64,000 nucleotides of DNA from UBA5359 sp002410925 [NCBI: bacterium UBP13_UBA5359] (GCA_002410925.1 DHPR01000013.1:111697-175696); one strand, 5' to 3'; shown: positions 35,828-45,596, numbered from the stretch's first letter. Notes: a model not told the origin generated them from the sequence alone. A program made the numbers and translations.

Positions 35828-36985
35828 ATGAATTATAATGGTGTTCGTGTATTAGTTCTTGAAGGGTATACAAGGCAGAGTTTACCTCTGATTAAGGCAT
35901 TTTTTGAACTTGGATGCGAGGTTACTGCACTTTGTTCATCAAAATTAGACGTTGCGTATGCTTCAAGATATACTCAGCACAAATATCGTGGCGTGTGTAA
36001 TAGAGAGGATGCTAGAGGTACAGAAAAGCAAATTAGAGAGATGTTGGAAAGCGGAAAATTCGATGTTGTTGTTCCCACGGCGGATTTTTCTGCTTCGCTA
36101 TTATCTAAAAATAAAATTGAATTTTCAAAATATGCAAAAGTTATTTCAAATGATTGGAATATTTATGAGATTGCAGCTGACAAAATTCGAACAATGAAAG
36201 TGTGTATGGAAAATGATATTCCATGTCCATATACGCTATTAAATGCACAAATAATTGATGATGTGCTCAATTCACAATTGAAATATCCAATTATAATGAA
36301 ACCGAGGGTTGGATACGGAGCTATTGGATTTAAGAAAATTGATACAATAGATGACTTAATAAATGTTTTTGGAAAGAATGATAAACCTATTGAGCATTAT
36401 GTGTTTCAAGAGTATATTCCTCAAACAGATATTCAGTATGAATGTGCAATGTTTATTGATGATAGTAATGAAGTAAAAACCTCCTTAGTTTTTAGCAAAA
36501 ATCGATGGTTTCCGGTTAAAGGGGGATCTAGTACATTGAATATTACTGTTGATAGACTTGACATTGTTGAGAGTTGCTCCAAACTCTTACAGAAAATTAA
36601 TTGGAGAGGTGCCGCTGATATTGACTTAATTCAAGATCCAAGAGACAATACGGCGAAAATAATGGAGATTAATCCGCGTGTTTCTGGTAGTGTTAAAATT
36701 ACTTTTGTCGTTGGTACGAATCAAGCCAAGCAAATGTTGGAACTTGCTTATGGTCAGAAGGTATCTAAATATGAAAATTACGAAATAGGAAGAAGATTAA
36801 GATGCTCACAGACAGATTTGTTATGGTTTATCAAATCACCCAATAGATTCAAGGCAAAACCATCATGGTTTAGCAACTATAAAACTAGTGACCAAACCTT
36901 ATCCTGGAGTGATCCATTGCCTTGGTTTGCATTTAGCATACAAAAGTTCTTTACCTTTAAAAAGGAAATGAGGAAAAGGTCATGA
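35828..36985 (+). CDS. ATP-grasp ligase of a polysaccharide locus
   Basis: The 385-residue protein has an ATP-grasp fold: an N-terminal Rossmann-like part (VRVLVLEGYTRQSLPLIKAFFELG), the ATP-binding lid ISNDWNIYEIAADKIRTM and YPIIMKPRVGYGAIGFKKI, and the metal site GAADIDLIQD ... IMEINPRVSGS. Such enzymes join a carboxylate to an amine or similar group by an acyl-phosphate. In capsule clusters they are thought to amidate sugar acids or link amino acids to sugars. The substrate is unknown. The stop overlaps the next start (ATGA). Strongly AT-rich, unlike the host genes. Confidence 0.88.
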   Translation: MNYNGVRVLVLEGYTRQSLPLIKAFFELGCEVTALCSSKLDVAYASRYTQHKYRGVCNREDARGTEKQIREMLESGKFDVVVPTADFSASLLSKNKIEFSKYAKVISNDWNIYEIAADKIRTMKVCMENDIPCPYTLLNAQIIDDVLNSQLKYPIIMKPRVGYGAIGFKKIDTIDDLINVFGKNDKPIEHYVFQEYIPQTDIQYECAMFIDDSNEVKTSLVFSKNRWFPVKGGSSTLNITVDRLDIVESCSKLLQKINWRGAADIDLIQDPRDNTAKIMEINPRVSGSVKITFVVGTNQAKQMLELAYGQKVSKYENYEIGRRLRCSQTDLLWFIKSPNRFKAKPSWFSNYKTSDQTLSWSDPLPWFAFSIQKFFTFKKEMRKRS

Positions 36986-37848
36986 AGAGAATTTTAATTG
37001 CAGGAATTGATAGCTATATTGGAAATTCAATTAAAAAGTGGCTAAATGATTGTGATGATAATTACATTATTGATGAAATTGATATGAGAAACGATGAATG
37101 GGAGAAAAAAGATTTTTTCGAGTTCGATGTTATACTTTATATTGCTGGAATCGTTCATATTAAAGAGAAGAAAGAACTTTGGCCATTATATCATAATGTT
37201 AACACATTACTCCCATATAAGGTCGCATTGAAGGCTAAATATTGTGGAGTGCCACATTTTGTGTTTTTTAGCACAAAAGGGGTTTATAAACCCAATACAA
37301 AGCATATAAATTTTGACACACAACCAGCTCCTACAAAAATGTATGGCAAAAGCAAGTTGGAAGGCGAGAAATTGCTATTGCCACTAAATAATGTCGATTT
37401 TCATGTTTCGATTCTGCGTCCAGCAGTTGTATATGGCGAGGGGTGTAAAGGAAACTTTCCAAGATTAGTGATTCTGTCGGAAAAAATGCATGTATTTCCA
37501 CAATGCACAAGTAGGCGGAGCATGATATATATTTGGAATCTATGTGAATATGTGCGCAGAGTTATTGAACAACCATTGAAAAAAACAATATTGTTTCCTC
37601 AGGACAGGAAACCCGTTAGTACGACTAACATAATGAAAGAATTGTGGAGGGCACGTGGAGAAAGATATTACGTAAGTAAATTTGGTGGTTTATGCGTAAA
37701 ATATTTAATCAAAATGCCTGGCTTGAATACACTAAAAACAATGTTCATGGAAACTATTTATGATGAAACGATATCAAATGATTTTAATTATGAATATTGT
37801 GTATATACATTTGAACAAGCTATTCAGAAAGTTGCTCTTACTAAATAG
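36982..37848 (+). CDS. NAD-dependent epimerase/dehydratase family protein (SDR)
   Basis: A compact extended SDR of 288 residues. The cofactor loop GIDSYIGNSI replaces the usual GxxGxxG. The catalytic pair is MYGKSKLEGE (Tyr, Lys). The stretch SILRPAVVYGEGCKGNFPRLVILSEKM is characteristic of nucleotide-sugar epimerases found next to PglC-type transferases. It may be the 4-epimerase or reductase for the initiating sugar, so it could functionally replace the truncated epimerase upstream. It belongs to an operon-like trio with the ATP-grasp and GNAT genes. Confidence 0.82.
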   Translation: MKRILIAGIDSYIGNSIKKWLNDCDDNYIIDEIDMRNDEWEKKDFFEFDVILYIAGIVHIKEKKELWPLYHNVNTLLPYKVALKAKYCGVPHFVFFSTKGVYKPNTKHINFDTQPAPTKMYGKSKLEGEKLLLPLNNVDFHVSILRPAVVYGEGCKGNFPRLVILSEKMHVFPQCTSRRSMIYIWNLCEYVRRVIEQPLKKTILFPQDRKPVSTTNIMKELWRARGERYYVSKFGGLCVKYLIKMPGLNTLKTMFMETIYDETISNDFNYEYCVYTFEQAIQKVALTK

Positions 37849-37910
37849 AAGATTTCTCAAAATTTTTGTATTAACTATTAATGGGTTGTAAAAACGACAA
37901 GAGGTGTGAT

Positions 37911-38420
37911 ATGAAAAGAGAATTGTGTTCATTTATCAAAAAAGATGATTTTGAAATCTTGGAGTATACTCCGACTATATTTCACCTCTTTTATGATCGG
38001 ATAGAGTATATTTCCTTTCAACGAAAAATTAGGTTTTTGTTTGAATATTTTAGAGGTTATAAAGTCTATTATCTTCTTGCTAATCATACTATTGTTGGTT
38101 ATTGTGTCGTTTCAAAAGGGGGTGGCCGATACGCATTCGCTTCATGCAATGATATTGTAGTCGGTCCATATTATATTATTCCAAAGTTTCGAGGAAAACA
38201 TTATTCTGAAATTTTGTTATCAGAACTGTTAAATTGCGATAAATATTCTAAATTGACTGCATATGTTTGGATTAGAAAAAATAATATTCCAAGTTTAAAA
38301 TGTTCTGAAAAAGTCGGATTTTGTGTGAATGGTGAAGCAAATATTGTCGGTCTCCTGCGAAAAATCAAGATAGTTTATGATGGAAGCGGTGAATATTATG
38401 TATTTAAATATGGTAAATAA
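37911..38420 (+). CDS. GNAT-family acetyltransferase
   Basis: The 169 residues show a weak but recognisable GNAT pattern: YKVYYLLANHTIVGYCVVSKGG, the pyrophosphate loop region VGPYYIIPKFRGKHYSEILLSELL (P-x-x-R-G-K) and NIPSLKCSEKVGFCVNGE, a typical end motif. It probably acylates an amino group on a sugar or a ligated amino acid, which fits the ATP-grasp neighbour. ATG 37881 is in frame; ATG 37911 with AGAGGTG five bases upstream is preferred. Very AT-rich. Confidence 0.75.
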   Translation: MKRELCSFIKKDDFEILEYTPTIFHLFYDRIEYISFQRKIRFLFEYFRGYKVYYLLANHTIVGYCVVSKGGGRYAFASCNDIVVGPYYIIPKFRGKHYSEILLSELLNCDKYSKLTAYVWIRKNNIPSLKCSEKVGFCVNGEANIVGLLRKIKIVYDGSGEYYVFKYGK

Positions 38421-38423
38421 TTA

Positions 38424-39611
38424 ATGAATGTTCTAGTTTTTAGTCAATATTATTATCCAGAACAGTTCCTTATTAATGACGTTTGTGAAACACTAGTGGA
38501 AAATGGACATAAAGTTACCGTTATCACCGGAATGCCAAATTACCCGTATGGGAAAATATACTCGGATTATATAAATTTTATCGGGGATCGAGAGATTATC
38601 AACGGGGTCGAGGTTATACGCTGTAATGTTCGCCCTCGGAAAAACGGAATAATTAACTTGCTGTTAAATTATTATTCTTATATGAATAAAGCCTCGAGAA
38701 AGGTCAAAAGCATTTCATCGGATTATGATGTTGTATTCAATTATCAGCTTTCTCCGCTGACACAGGCGATACCCGCGATACTGTACAAGAAAAAGAACAA
38801 AAAAGGCTTAGTAATTTATTGCCTTGATGTTTACCCTCGATCCGGCAGCGATTATACTAAGAGAATCCCGTTTACTTATTCCTGCATAAAATACTTATCA
38901 AAAAAGATATACAATGCGGCAGACAAGGTTGCCGTTTCATCTGAACCTTTTATACCATATCTTCATGATGAAGTCGGAATACCCAATGAAAAATTAACCT
39001 ATATTCCACAGCATTCTGATGCAAGTCTTCTTAATGCTGATCTCTCATCGGAGGATAACGGGATTGTTGATTTTATGTTCGCGGGAAATGTCGGAAAAGG
39101 GCAAAGGCTTGATATTCTCGCAGACGCCGTAAAATTACTCGAAAATGAAAAGGACTTTTTGGTCCATATAGTAGGAGACGGCTCATACCTTTATGATTTA
39201 AAGCATAAAGTAAACGCTTTCGGCATAAATGATCTGTTTCGTTTCCACGGATATCATAAACGCTCGGAAATGATCCCTTTTTATAAAATGGCAGATGTAT
39301 TGTACATATCCCTCAGAAAAGAGAATCTTACCCTCCCGGGAAAATTTCAAACGTATTTATCCGCAGGCAAACCGATTATAGGCGCTATTGACGGAGCTGC
39401 GTGCAAAATAATAGACGAGCTTCAATGTGGTCTTTACGCGCCGGCAGAAGATACTCAAGCACTTGCCGCTGTGATGAAAAGATATATAAACCATACTGCC
39501 CCGACAGTGGACAGCGAAAAGATGAAAGCATATTTTATAGATAATTTCACTCTTTTGAAATTTACGGATCAACTGCTAAAACTGCTTGGCGAAGCAGCTC
39601 TCGGGCAGTGA
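38424..39611 (+). CDS. GT4-type glycosyltransferase (WbuB-like)
   Basis: The start NVLVFSQYYYPEQFLINDVCETLVENGHKVTVITGMPNYPYGKIY is typical of WbuB/WcaL-type GT-B enzymes, several of which are L-FucNAc transferases. The C-terminal domain has FAGNVGKGQRLDILADAVK, VGDGSYLYDLK, RFHGYHKRSEMIPFYKMADVLYISL and LPGKFQTYLSAGKPIIG (nucleotide-sugar site). The length of 395 residues is normal. It starts three bases after the GNAT stop. Given the CapEFG genes at 49-52 kb, L-FucNAc is a plausible donor. Confidence 0.88.
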   Translation: MNVLVFSQYYYPEQFLINDVCETLVENGHKVTVITGMPNYPYGKIYSDYINFIGDREIINGVEVIRCNVRPRKNGIINLLLNYYSYMNKASRKVKSISSDYDVVFNYQLSPLTQAIPAILYKKKNKKGLVIYCLDVYPRSGSDYTKRIPFTYSCIKYLSKKIYNAADKVAVSSEPFIPYLHDEVGIPNEKLTYIPQHSDASLLNADLSSEDNGIVDFMFAGNVGKGQRLDILADAVKLLENEKDFLVHIVGDGSYLYDLKHKVNAFGINDLFRFHGYHKRSEMIPFYKMADVLYISLRKENLTLPGKFQTYLSAGKPIIGAIDGAACKIIDELQCGLYAPAEDTQALAAVMKRYINHTAPTVDSEKMKAYFIDNFTLLKFTDQLLKLLGEAALGQ

Positions 39612-39627
39612 TGTTAGGAAAAAGAAA

Positions 39628-40710
39628 ATGAAAATAGCGCTAATTTTATCTGGAAGCTTGAAATATGCTCCTTATGCCAAATACTATATAAATTTGCTCG
39701 AAGAAAATAAAATTGAGTATGACGTTATTTCATGGAATAGAGGAATGAGCGATGAGGGAGCAAAATATACTTTTAAAACGAAACAGGACGGAAAAAATGC
39801 TTTAGTGGCAAAAGTTCAGAAAGCGATCAATTATTTCAGATACAGCAGTTTTGTACAAAAGGTATGTCGCGGCAAGGATTACGACTGTTTGATTATTTTT
39901 ACGGTACAGATGGGGCTTATATTAAGTCGTTTTCTGCTCAAAACTCAGAAACGCAGGTACATTTTTGATATACGCGACTATTCAAAACTGGACAGGTATA
40001 TGCATAAGTTACTGGACAAGCTTTTATATAATTCTGTTCTTAACGTTGTGTCATCGCAATCCTTTGAAAAATGGTTGTTGCATGAATGTACAGTATGCCA
40101 CAACGTCGATTATACGCGCTTAAACAATATAAGCAGCGAAGGAATCTCCGACCCGGTTATTCCTCCATATAAAGTGGCGTCCATAGGAAATTTTTTAGAA
40201 TCGGATATTAATATCGAATTGCTAAAGCAATTATTGAATAATAAACTGTTTTGCTTTTACTATATAGGAAAAGCAAATATCGATAAGGAAAAACTAAAAA
40301 AATACGTAAACGATTACGGTGTTATGAACGTAAAAATGATGGGCGCGTATTCTCCCGATGAAACGGATACGCTTTACCGTCATAATTGCGATTTTGTTAA
40401 TATAATAAGACGTGAATCTGCCATAAATAAATATGCTCTGCCAAATAAACTTTATAACGGTATTATTTTGGGTAAGCCGATAATTACAAACAGAGCGAAT
40501 ATCGCAATAGCTGATCTTATTGATAGGTATTATCTTGGAATAATATTGGACGAGCCGTTTTCTTCTGAAGCGATTATAAATGAAATAAACGCTTTTGACC
40601 GTAAAGCATTTATTAAAGGAAGAGAGAGATTTCTACACGCAGTTTTTGACGAGCAGATGTTATTCAAAAAAAATGTAATTGATGCATTGAGCTTAAAAAA
40701 AGCTTTATGA
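39628..40710 (+). CDS. Putative GT-B glycosyltransferase
   Basis: The 360-residue protein starts KIALILSGSLKYAPYAKYYINLLEENKIEYDVISW and has a C-terminal region with YRHNCDFVNIIRRESAINKYALPNKLYNGIILGKPIITNRAN, the pattern of nucleotide-sugar binding in divergent GT4-like enzymes. A DIRDYSKLDRYMHKLLDKLLY stretch lies in the middle. Donor and acceptor are unknown. The longer frame from 39586 overlaps the previous gene; ATG 39628 after TAGGA is preferred. Confidence 0.72.
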   Translation: MKIALILSGSLKYAPYAKYYINLLEENKIEYDVISWNRGMSDEGAKYTFKTKQDGKNALVAKVQKAINYFRYSSFVQKVCRGKDYDCLIIFTVQMGLILSRFLLKTQKRRYIFDIRDYSKLDRYMHKLLDKLLYNSVLNVVSSQSFEKWLLHECTVCHNVDYTRLNNISSEGISDPVIPPYKVASIGNFLESDINIELLKQLLNNKLFCFYYIGKANIDKEKLKKYVNDYGVMNVKMMGAYSPDETDTLYRHNCDFVNIIRRESAINKYALPNKLYNGIILGKPIITNRANIAIADLIDRYYLGIILDEPFSSEAIINEINAFDRKAFIKGRERFLHAVFDEQMLFKKNVIDALSLKKAL

Positions 40711-40749
40711 ATTATATAACGGCATATCCAAAAAACAGGAGCAATTCGG

Positions 40750-41979
40750 ATGCATTTGCGTTGTAAATTGGCAGGCGCTTATTGTAACAGCGGCATAGCG
40801 CGAAATACAGCATTTATGACAAGTTTATTCAGCTTTGTTATCAGTATTGTGCCAATACTGTTTACCTACAAGTCGTTTGTCCCCGGAGTGAACATGGGAG
40901 AACTGGTTCTTGTTATTTTTAGCTTTTTTACAGTTTTCACGAACAGGCAGACAGGCGGTCTTTGGAGTAAGAGGATTATGACCGTCTGGTATCTCTATAT
41001 ATTGTTTATTGCGTTCAACGCATTAATTTCTATTGCTTTAGTTAATGAAAACAGCGCTAATATTATAGTCAGGACGGTGAGATATTCATCTTATTATCTA
41101 TTTGTAATAATTTGTTCGCGAAAAATAGCGGACGTTAAACAGATAATGAAATGGGTGCTACGAATATCTGTAATAATTGTCTCGGTGATAATTATTCAGT
41201 ATATCCTTTATTATTCTATGGGAATGAGACTTAAATTCTACATTCCATCATTAATCTATACAGAGGGATACAATTACATAACGTATTCCAGTAATTCATT
41301 ATTCCGTCCGGCGTCATTATTTTTGGAGCCGTCTCTTATCGGACAATATCTGTACATTCCTCTTGCTTTTTGTTTGCTTTCAAAGACGGACATCAACCAC
41401 CGGTATATTTTTGCATTCATATCATCGGCAGGCATGCTTTTGTCAAAATCATTGTGGACATATATTTTTCTGATCGTTATCTGGGGCATATGGCTCCTCT
41501 CGCGTTATTTTGCAAAAGATATAAAGCATAAGTTCAGGTATCTTCCGCTGCTTATAATTGTTCCTGCTATATGTATTTATTTATGGAATACTACAATTGT
41601 TCAGGATGCAGTATCCAGACTGATGTTGGATAATATTACCGAGAGTGCTGCTTTTAGATCTCGCTTCAGCGGTTATGATGTGCTTGATATATTTAGCGTA
41701 AGCGAAAGGATATTCGGTATCGGGTTCGGTAATCTTCGAGGATTTTCTGCTTCAAATTATATACTCTACGTTCTTATCGGGACAGGCTACATCGGTGTTG
41801 CTTTATTCTTTTTGTTCTGTTTTATTTCCTTTATGTCTGTGCGGACAAGATGGCAGAGAACGGCTTTGTTGTGTTTCTTTTTGCTTTGTTGGGGGGGAAA
41901 CGCAATGCTGAGTGTAAACTGCGTTTTACAGCTTTCCGTCTGTTTCGCGTATTTTAACGATGCAAAAATCAACGAATAA
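40750..41979 (+). CDS. O-antigen polymerase/ligase-like membrane protein (Wzy)
   Basis: The 409-residue protein has ten or more hydrophobic segments. A larger loop near residues 175-200 holds SNSLFRPASLFLEPSLIGQY, and FSGYDVLDIFSVSERIFGIGFGN follows later; both are typical of Wzy-type polymerases (R-x-x-G/S and H/E residues in periplasmic loops). It would polymerise lipid-linked repeat units flipped by the Wzx at 45.6 kb. The start ATG follows AGGAG. It is the only Wzy candidate in the window. Confidence 0.85.
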   Translation: MHLRCKLAGAYCNSGIARNTAFMTSLFSFVISIVPILFTYKSFVPGVNMGELVLVIFSFFTVFTNRQTGGLWSKRIMTVWYLYILFIAFNALISIALVNENSANIIVRTVRYSSYYLFVIICSRKIADVKQIMKWVLRISVIIVSVIIIQYILYYSMGMRLKFYIPSLIYTEGYNYITYSSNSLFRPASLFLEPSLIGQYLYIPLAFCLLSKTDINHRYIFAFISSAGMLLSKSLWTYIFLIVIWGIWLLSRYFAKDIKHKFRYLPLLIIVPAICIYLWNTTIVQDAVSRLMLDNITESAAFRSRFSGYDVLDIFSVSERIFGIGFGNLRGFSASNYILYVLIGTGYIGVALFFLFCFISFMSVRTRWQRTALLCFFLLCWGGNAMLSVNCVLQLSVCFAYFNDAKINE

Positions 41980-42005
41980 GAAATTACTTACTGTGAGGCT
42001 ATAAA

Positions 42006-44354
42006 ATGAAATTATCGATAATTACGATCCATTGCCAAACAAATTTCGGCTCGGTATTGCAAAGCTTTGCGCTGTATAATTTTCTTGCCAGCGCAGGTTA
42101 TGACAGTGAAATCATAGATTACCGCCCGGATTATATAGACAGCAATCTGGGAAGTGGTATCAAAATTTTTATAAAAAAACTGTTACTTTCAGGAAAACGG
42201 AAACGAGCCAAAAATCTTTATGACTCATTTATTGCGGGAAATATCAAGCTGACTCCCACAACATACAGAAGCTGTGAGGAACTTAAGAAAAATCCCCCTG
42301 AGACAGATCTTCTCATCTCCGGGAGCGATCAGCTTTGGAATTTAAATTATAAATGTGGGCATGACGACAGCTATAAACTCTTGTTCACTGATAATCTACC
42401 GAAAATATCTTATGCGACGAGCCTTAACGCCATAGGTATGGCTGAAGAGGATACTAAGCGGCTGGCAGGTAAAATCTCCGCTTTCAGGTCTCTTTCGGTG
42501 AGAGAAAGATCCTCCGCCGAATTGCTGAGCAGAGCAATGGGCCGCAGCGTGGAGTGGGTATGCGATCCGGTCTTTCTGCTTGATAAAAATACTTATGAGA
42601 GCATGTGTAAGAAGCCTGAATACGATGATTATATACTCGTCTATCTTGCGGATAAGGGCGAACTTCTTGATGAAGCCGTAAAATATATGAAAGACAGGCT
42701 ATCCTGCAAGGTAGTATTCGTAGGAGGAGCGCTGCCTAAATGTAAGTGCGATGTTCACATAAAGGGTGCCGGCCCCGAGGAAATGCTGGCGCTTATCAGA
42801 CATGCAAGATTTATAATAACGGGTTCATTCCATGCCACTTCGTTTTCTCATATTTTTCATAAGGATTTCATGACTCTTATGCTTGGGGAAAACAGCGAAC
42901 GCATAAGCAGCTTGGTATCACTGACGGGTCTAAATGATCAGCTGGTAAAAAATAAAAATGATTTTGAAAGAGTAAAATGCAACATCAATTTTTCTCATTC
43001 CGATGTGGCGCTAAAGAAATTTTCGGAAAAATCCAAAAAGTGGCTTGTTGACAATATTAACTATAGTAAGGCCGTTTATGGAAAGCGACCTTATTCCGAA
43101 TTCCGAAGTGATAATATGACCCCTCTCAAAGCAGAAAGCGAATGCTGCGGATGCGGAGTCTGTGCCGACAGCTGTCCTAAAAACGCCATAAGTATGCGTG
43201 AGGATAGATACGGCTTTTTGTATCCGGCGGCAGACGAAGCTCTCTGCATCAACTGCGGACTGTGTGAAAAGATCTGTGCTCTGAAAAACAGCAGTCTTGA
43301 TAATAAACCGCTTGCCGTATATGCTGGAGTTACGCGCAAAACCGACATCACGCAGTCGGCATCCGGAGGAATATTTGCAGCTCTCGCAAATGCAGTGCTT
43401 GAGGATGGCGGCTCGGTATTCGGTGCTTCGCTTTATAGCACAGGCGGTAAACTGGTCGTGAGGCATATATGCGTTAAAGACAAGTCGGAGCTTCATAAGG
43501 TGCTCGGCAGTAAATATGTGCAGAGCGAATCGACGGGTATATTCCCGGATGTAAGAGCCGAGCTCGACAGAAAGGTTGCGGTATTATTTTGCGGAACGCC
43601 GTGTCAATGCGACGCATTGAAACGGTATATCGGAATCCGTTATGAAAATCTGCTCCTTATCGATATAATATGTCACGGCGTCCCGAGCGGAGCGATGTTC
43701 AGCGCATATATACAAAGTCTTGAGAAAAAACTCAAGGGGGATATCATTGATTTTAAGTTCAGGGACAAGACCAGGGGTTGGGGCGGAACATGCAAATTTT
43801 TATATGATAAAAATAAAAAAACCAGAAGTGGATTCCTATCCCCCTCCGAGTCGTCGTATTACTCATTATTTGAAAAACGCGTTATTATGAGACCATCCTG
43901 CTATTCTTGTAAATACGCCTGTGAAAATCGTGGGGGAGACATCACCATCGGAGATTATTGGGCGGTACACGAAGAAAATCCAGAATTACTTATTGAAAAT
44001 GGCGGAAGGTTAGACGCTAAAAAGGGCGTGTCCGCCGTTATTGTAAACACAGAACATGGACTTGAAACCGTCCGTAATTATAAAGGTATATTTGATCTGT
44101 ATCCGATAGAATTCGATAAGGTAAAAAAGAAAAACGAGCAGCTCTCGCATCCCTCCGCACAGCCTGATATAAGAAAAGAAATACTTGAGCTTTTTGTCGA
44201 TGAAGGCTATGAAGCGCTGGAAAAACAATGGAAGAAACGCAGCGGTATCAGATATTATGTACGGTGGATAATAAACAGGATGCCAAGAAGATTAAAGATT
44301 TTAAGCGTAAAATTGATAAAGCAGGATAATAGAAGGTGTGATAAAACCGGATGA
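42006..44354 (+). CDS. Fusion of polysaccharide pyruvyl transferase and FrhB-type iron-sulfur flavoprotein
   Basis: Residues 1 to about 345 are a polysaccharide pyruvyl transferase domain (TNFGSVLQSFALYNFL, DLLISGSDQLWNLNY, ARFIITGSFHATSFSHIF). Residues 375-430 hold two 4Fe-4S motifs (CCGCGVCADSCPKNA and CINCGLCEKICA). From about 435 to 730 comes a Coenzyme F420 hydrogenase/dehydrogenase beta-subunit region (ASGGIFAALANAV, GTPCQCDALKRYIG, PSCYSCKYACENRGGDITIGDYW). In gut Clostridia the two halves often occur as neighbours. The combined protein may make and reduce, or control by redox, a pyruvyl ketal on the polymer. The tail (730-782) is basic. Confidence 0.85.
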   Translation: MKLSIITIHCQTNFGSVLQSFALYNFLASAGYDSEIIDYRPDYIDSNLGSGIKIFIKKLLLSGKRKRAKNLYDSFIAGNIKLTPTTYRSCEELKKNPPETDLLISGSDQLWNLNYKCGHDDSYKLLFTDNLPKISYATSLNAIGMAEEDTKRLAGKISAFRSLSVRERSSAELLSRAMGRSVEWVCDPVFLLDKNTYESMCKKPEYDDYILVYLADKGELLDEAVKYMKDRLSCKVVFVGGALPKCKCDVHIKGAGPEEMLALIRHARFIITGSFHATSFSHIFHKDFMTLMLGENSERISSLVSLTGLNDQLVKNKNDFERVKCNINFSHSDVALKKFSEKSKKWLVDNINYSKAVYGKRPYSEFRSDNMTPLKAESECCGCGVCADSCPKNAISMREDRYGFLYPAADEALCINCGLCEKICALKNSSLDNKPLAVYAGVTRKTDITQSASGGIFAALANAVLEDGGSVFGASLYSTGGKLVVRHICVKDKSELHKVLGSKYVQSESTGIFPDVRAELDRKVAVLFCGTPCQCDALKRYIGIRYENLLLIDIICHGVPSGAMFSAYIQSLEKKLKGDIIDFKFRDKTRGWGGTCKFLYDKNKKTRSGFLSPSESSYYSLFEKRVIMRPSCYSCKYACENRGGDITIGDYWAVHEENPELLIENGGRLDAKKGVSAVIVNTEHGLETVRNYKGIFDLYPIEFDKVKKKNEQLSHPSAQPDIRKEILELFVDEGYEALEKQWKKRSGIRYYVRWIINRMPRRLKILSVKLIKQDNRRCDKTG

Positions 44355-44430
44355 AGTTATTTGAAAAACTTGCAGTTAAGAAAATAGAAGCCCTTATTGA
44401 TAAAGGGACTCAAGGGCAAATAAGTCCAGA

Positions 44431-44637
44431 GAGATGTCGCCTGCGTCTTCAGAAAAATCAAGACAAAGCTGTCGGCCGGAAGTCAGGTCTTATCTCCCGC
44501 TAAACCATGTCAGGTTACAGCGCTGGAGCTTTATCTTGGCGAGGAGTACGACAATCTCATATGCATTGACCTTTTGTGTCGCAGTGTTCCCGGAGAAGAA
44601 CTGTTTACAGCGTATTTAAGCCTGCTAGTCTGAGTTT
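44431..44637 (+). pseudogene. Left fragment of a decayed FrhB-like gene
   Basis: From about 44431, one frame translates to residues resembling the FrhB core: a KLSAG...VLSPAKPCQVTALELYLG stretch and YDNLICIDLLCRSVPGEELFTAYLSLL, comparable with GTPCQCDALKRYIG and LLLIDIICHGVPSGAMFSAYIQSL of the intact fusion upstream. It ends in a stop. The N-terminal part and the 4Fe-4S motifs are missing, and a short unrelated ORF (44351-44503) runs through in another frame. It appears to be a second, dying copy of the same family. Confidence 0.75.
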
Positions 44638-44706
44638 ACGAAATATTTCAAAAAAGCCTGGAGAAGCCCATAAAAAGAGGCTTTTCCAGAGATATCAGGT
44701 GTAGGC

Positions 44707-44985
44707 TTAAACGAATCTGTTAAAGTTCGGTACTTTGAAAACTTGATTCTGAATAGCGTTCTTCCTGCTGGGTGTTGTCACCGCCTTGACTTTGCCGTTT
44801 TTGGCCGGGTAGAGCAACAGCAGTTCCTTGATGGAGGAAAGCTGCTCATGCATCCTTTCCATGCTTATCTCTATCTCTGCCCGATGCAGTTGCCTCTGTA
44901 GCAGGGATGAGAGGGTTAAAGCCAACACACAATAGAAGGCATGTACTCGGATCTTTTGATCTGTCCAATGGTATACTAGTGAGAA
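44707..44985 (-). mobile_element. C-terminal fragment of an IS1634-type transposase
   Basis: Read on the minus strand, the sequence gives YHWTDQKIRVHAFYCVLALTLSSLLQRQL and then SIKELLLLYP, the recognisable C-terminus of IS1634/IS4-group transposases, ending in a stop at 44707. About 90 residues remain of a usual 500 or more. No terminal inverted repeats are visible. It lies between the two halves of a ruined FrhB gene, so an insertion followed by deletion is likely. Confidence 0.75.
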
Positions 44986-45112
44986 GCTGATATGATGCGG
45001 AGGTAGGGGTATAGTTTCCTTTAGCCTCAGAGATAAAAGCTACGACTGAAATTCGGTGGGCTAGGTGTCATATGTCGGAGACAGAAAGTGAAAGCAGTCC
45101 TTATATGTTTCA

Positions 45113-45510
45113 GAGCCTTCCTCTTATATGCTTTTTGAACAATTTGCCAGCCTTAGAAAATCCTGTTATTCCTGTTCCTTTACTTCTGCCAGACGTGTCG
45201 GAGATATAGCACTGGAAGATTATTGGGAAATACAGTACGAGCACTTGGAATATCTGAAACAAGGACTTGACACCGATAAGTGTCCTGGGCTCTAGTGAGC
45301 ACGCAAAAAGGAGCTTATCTTGGACAGATACAGGGATAGTTGAAGTTTTTTCCATCGGAGCTTGGCTAGGTAAGCGAATATAATTCGACTCTTCCGCATC
45401 CCTGAGATATTCCGTAAAAGAAAAGAGATCCTTTCTCTTTATAATAAATCTGGGTATGATGAAATAGAAAAATCGTTTGTAAAACGAAAAATCTTAATTT
45501 TTATATATGA
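45113..45510 (+). pseudogene. Right fragment of the decayed FrhB-like gene
   Basis: The frame from about 45113 gives YMLFEQFASLRKSCYSC...RRVGDIALEDYWEI, matching SLFEKRVIMRPSCYSCKYACENRGGDITIGDYW of the intact fusion, and later LYNKSGYDEIEKSFVKRKI. Stops and frameshifts interrupt it. Together with the fragment at 44.43-44.64 kb it represents one FrhB gene cut by an IS remnant. Confidence 0.75.
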
Positions 45511-45596
45511 ATGATAATAAACAGCACATCTCGGGCATAAAAAATACCTTTCGCAGATTTCTTAAGTGAGGCCTCGTAAGAGAGATAAAGGAAGCT

